NCBI GenBank assembly: GCA_017452215.1
Contig: JAFTMU010000216.1
Coordinates: 1-6,158 of the forward strand
DNA length: 6,158 nucleotides
Source of the DNA: Clostridia bacterium
GTDB lineage: Bacteria; Bacillota; Clostridia; Oscillospirales; CAG-272
Direction of reading: 5' to 3'
The notes beneath the pieces were generated by a model, which was given only the letters and a program-made list of their open reading frames with translations, had not been told where the DNA came from and made no database searches. Of the stretch, positions 6,047 to 6,158 are shown piece by piece. Numbering within the stretch: position 1 is the stretch's first letter; the number at the start of each line of letters is the position of its first letter. A program made the position numbers and the translations under genes.

Positions 6047-6101
6047 CAAACAAAAACCTCCGCACCCGAATAAGGATCAAAACCTCATAGGGGTGCGGAG
6101 G
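6047..6101 (-). terminator. Intrinsic terminator of an upstream gene outside the window; repeat copy 2
   Basis: CCTCCGCACCC (6057-6067) and GGGTGCGGAGG (6091-6101) form a perfect 11-base-pair stem. Inside, AGG (6073-6075) pairs with CCT (6083-6085) around a 7-base loop, with a few mismatches between. On the minus strand TTTTTGTTTG (6056-6047) follows directly. It therefore ends minus-strand transcription coming from beyond 6158. The plus side (AAATATTTTTT) may also work, less well. The 43 bases 6058-6100 match the terminator hairpin at 4048-4090 at 34 positions; the left 24 bases match at 22. Confidence 0.88.
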
Positions 6102-6158
6102 AAATATTTTTTATTGAACGCACACTTGCCGTGGGAAATCAGGTCTATGTACTTAATG
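6102..6158. other. Right edge, no recognisable gene
   Basis: Two of the three minus-strand frames stop at once (TAA at 6156-6154, TAG near 6148). The third stays open into the terminator hairpin and ends at a TGA there, which is an unlikely gene end. A minus-strand gene may end at or just beyond the window edge, consistent with the terminator that follows, but 57 bases are too few to identify it. Confidence 0.4.

Noticed and set aside
4048..6100. Insertion sequence or transposon ended by the two hairpins
   Set aside because: The hairpins are direct rather than inverted relative to each other, no transposase or integrase is encoded between them, and each has its own U-tract, so terminator repeats explain them better.

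Overview
The window looks like a chromosomal segment of a Bacillota (Firmicutes) bacterium, most likely a member of Clostridia. The evidence is the gene order miaB - YlbF/YmcA-family gene - mutS (Bacillus subtilis has ymcB/miaB - ymcA - cotE - mutS), strong AGGAGG-type ribosome binding sites, and a MiaB with an N-terminal extension of roughly 35 residues. All seven supported genes lie on the minus strand, so the window reads from right to left.

Right edge (6158 to 6047): the last 53 bases hold no recognisable gene. They are followed by a strong hairpin with a U-tract on the minus strand, which should end transcription of a gene lying outside the window. A textbook promoter (TTGACA, 17 bases, TATAAT, with an extended -10) starts immediately after that U-tract.

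Middle (about 6046 to 4041): an AT-rich accessory block of four small genes, none of which I can assign a firm function. In order of transcription they are a 101-residue soluble protein resembling immunity-type proteins, an 89-residue protein with two membrane segments, a 148-residue protein with two membrane segments and a soluble tail, and a 172-residue predicted lipoprotein. The block ends in a second hairpin terminator whose sequence is clearly related to the first: 34 of 43 positions are identical, with the same length and orientation. The four-gene block is therefore bracketed by two copies of one dispersed terminator-like repeat.

Left (4018 to 1): a housekeeping operon with a higher G+C content and its own consensus-like promoter. 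It contains miaB (tRNA 2-methylthiolation), a YlbF/YmcA-family gene with a cysteine-rich C-terminus, and the first 692 codons of mutS (mismatch repair), which runs off the left edge. Gaps between these genes are only about 30 bases and no terminator is seen, so they are probably co-transcribed.

I see no RNA gene, CRISPR array, insertion sequence, integrase or origin. The most interesting features are the repeat-bracketed accessory block and the CX3CX2CX2C tail of the YlbF-family protein next to the iron-sulfur enzyme MiaB.
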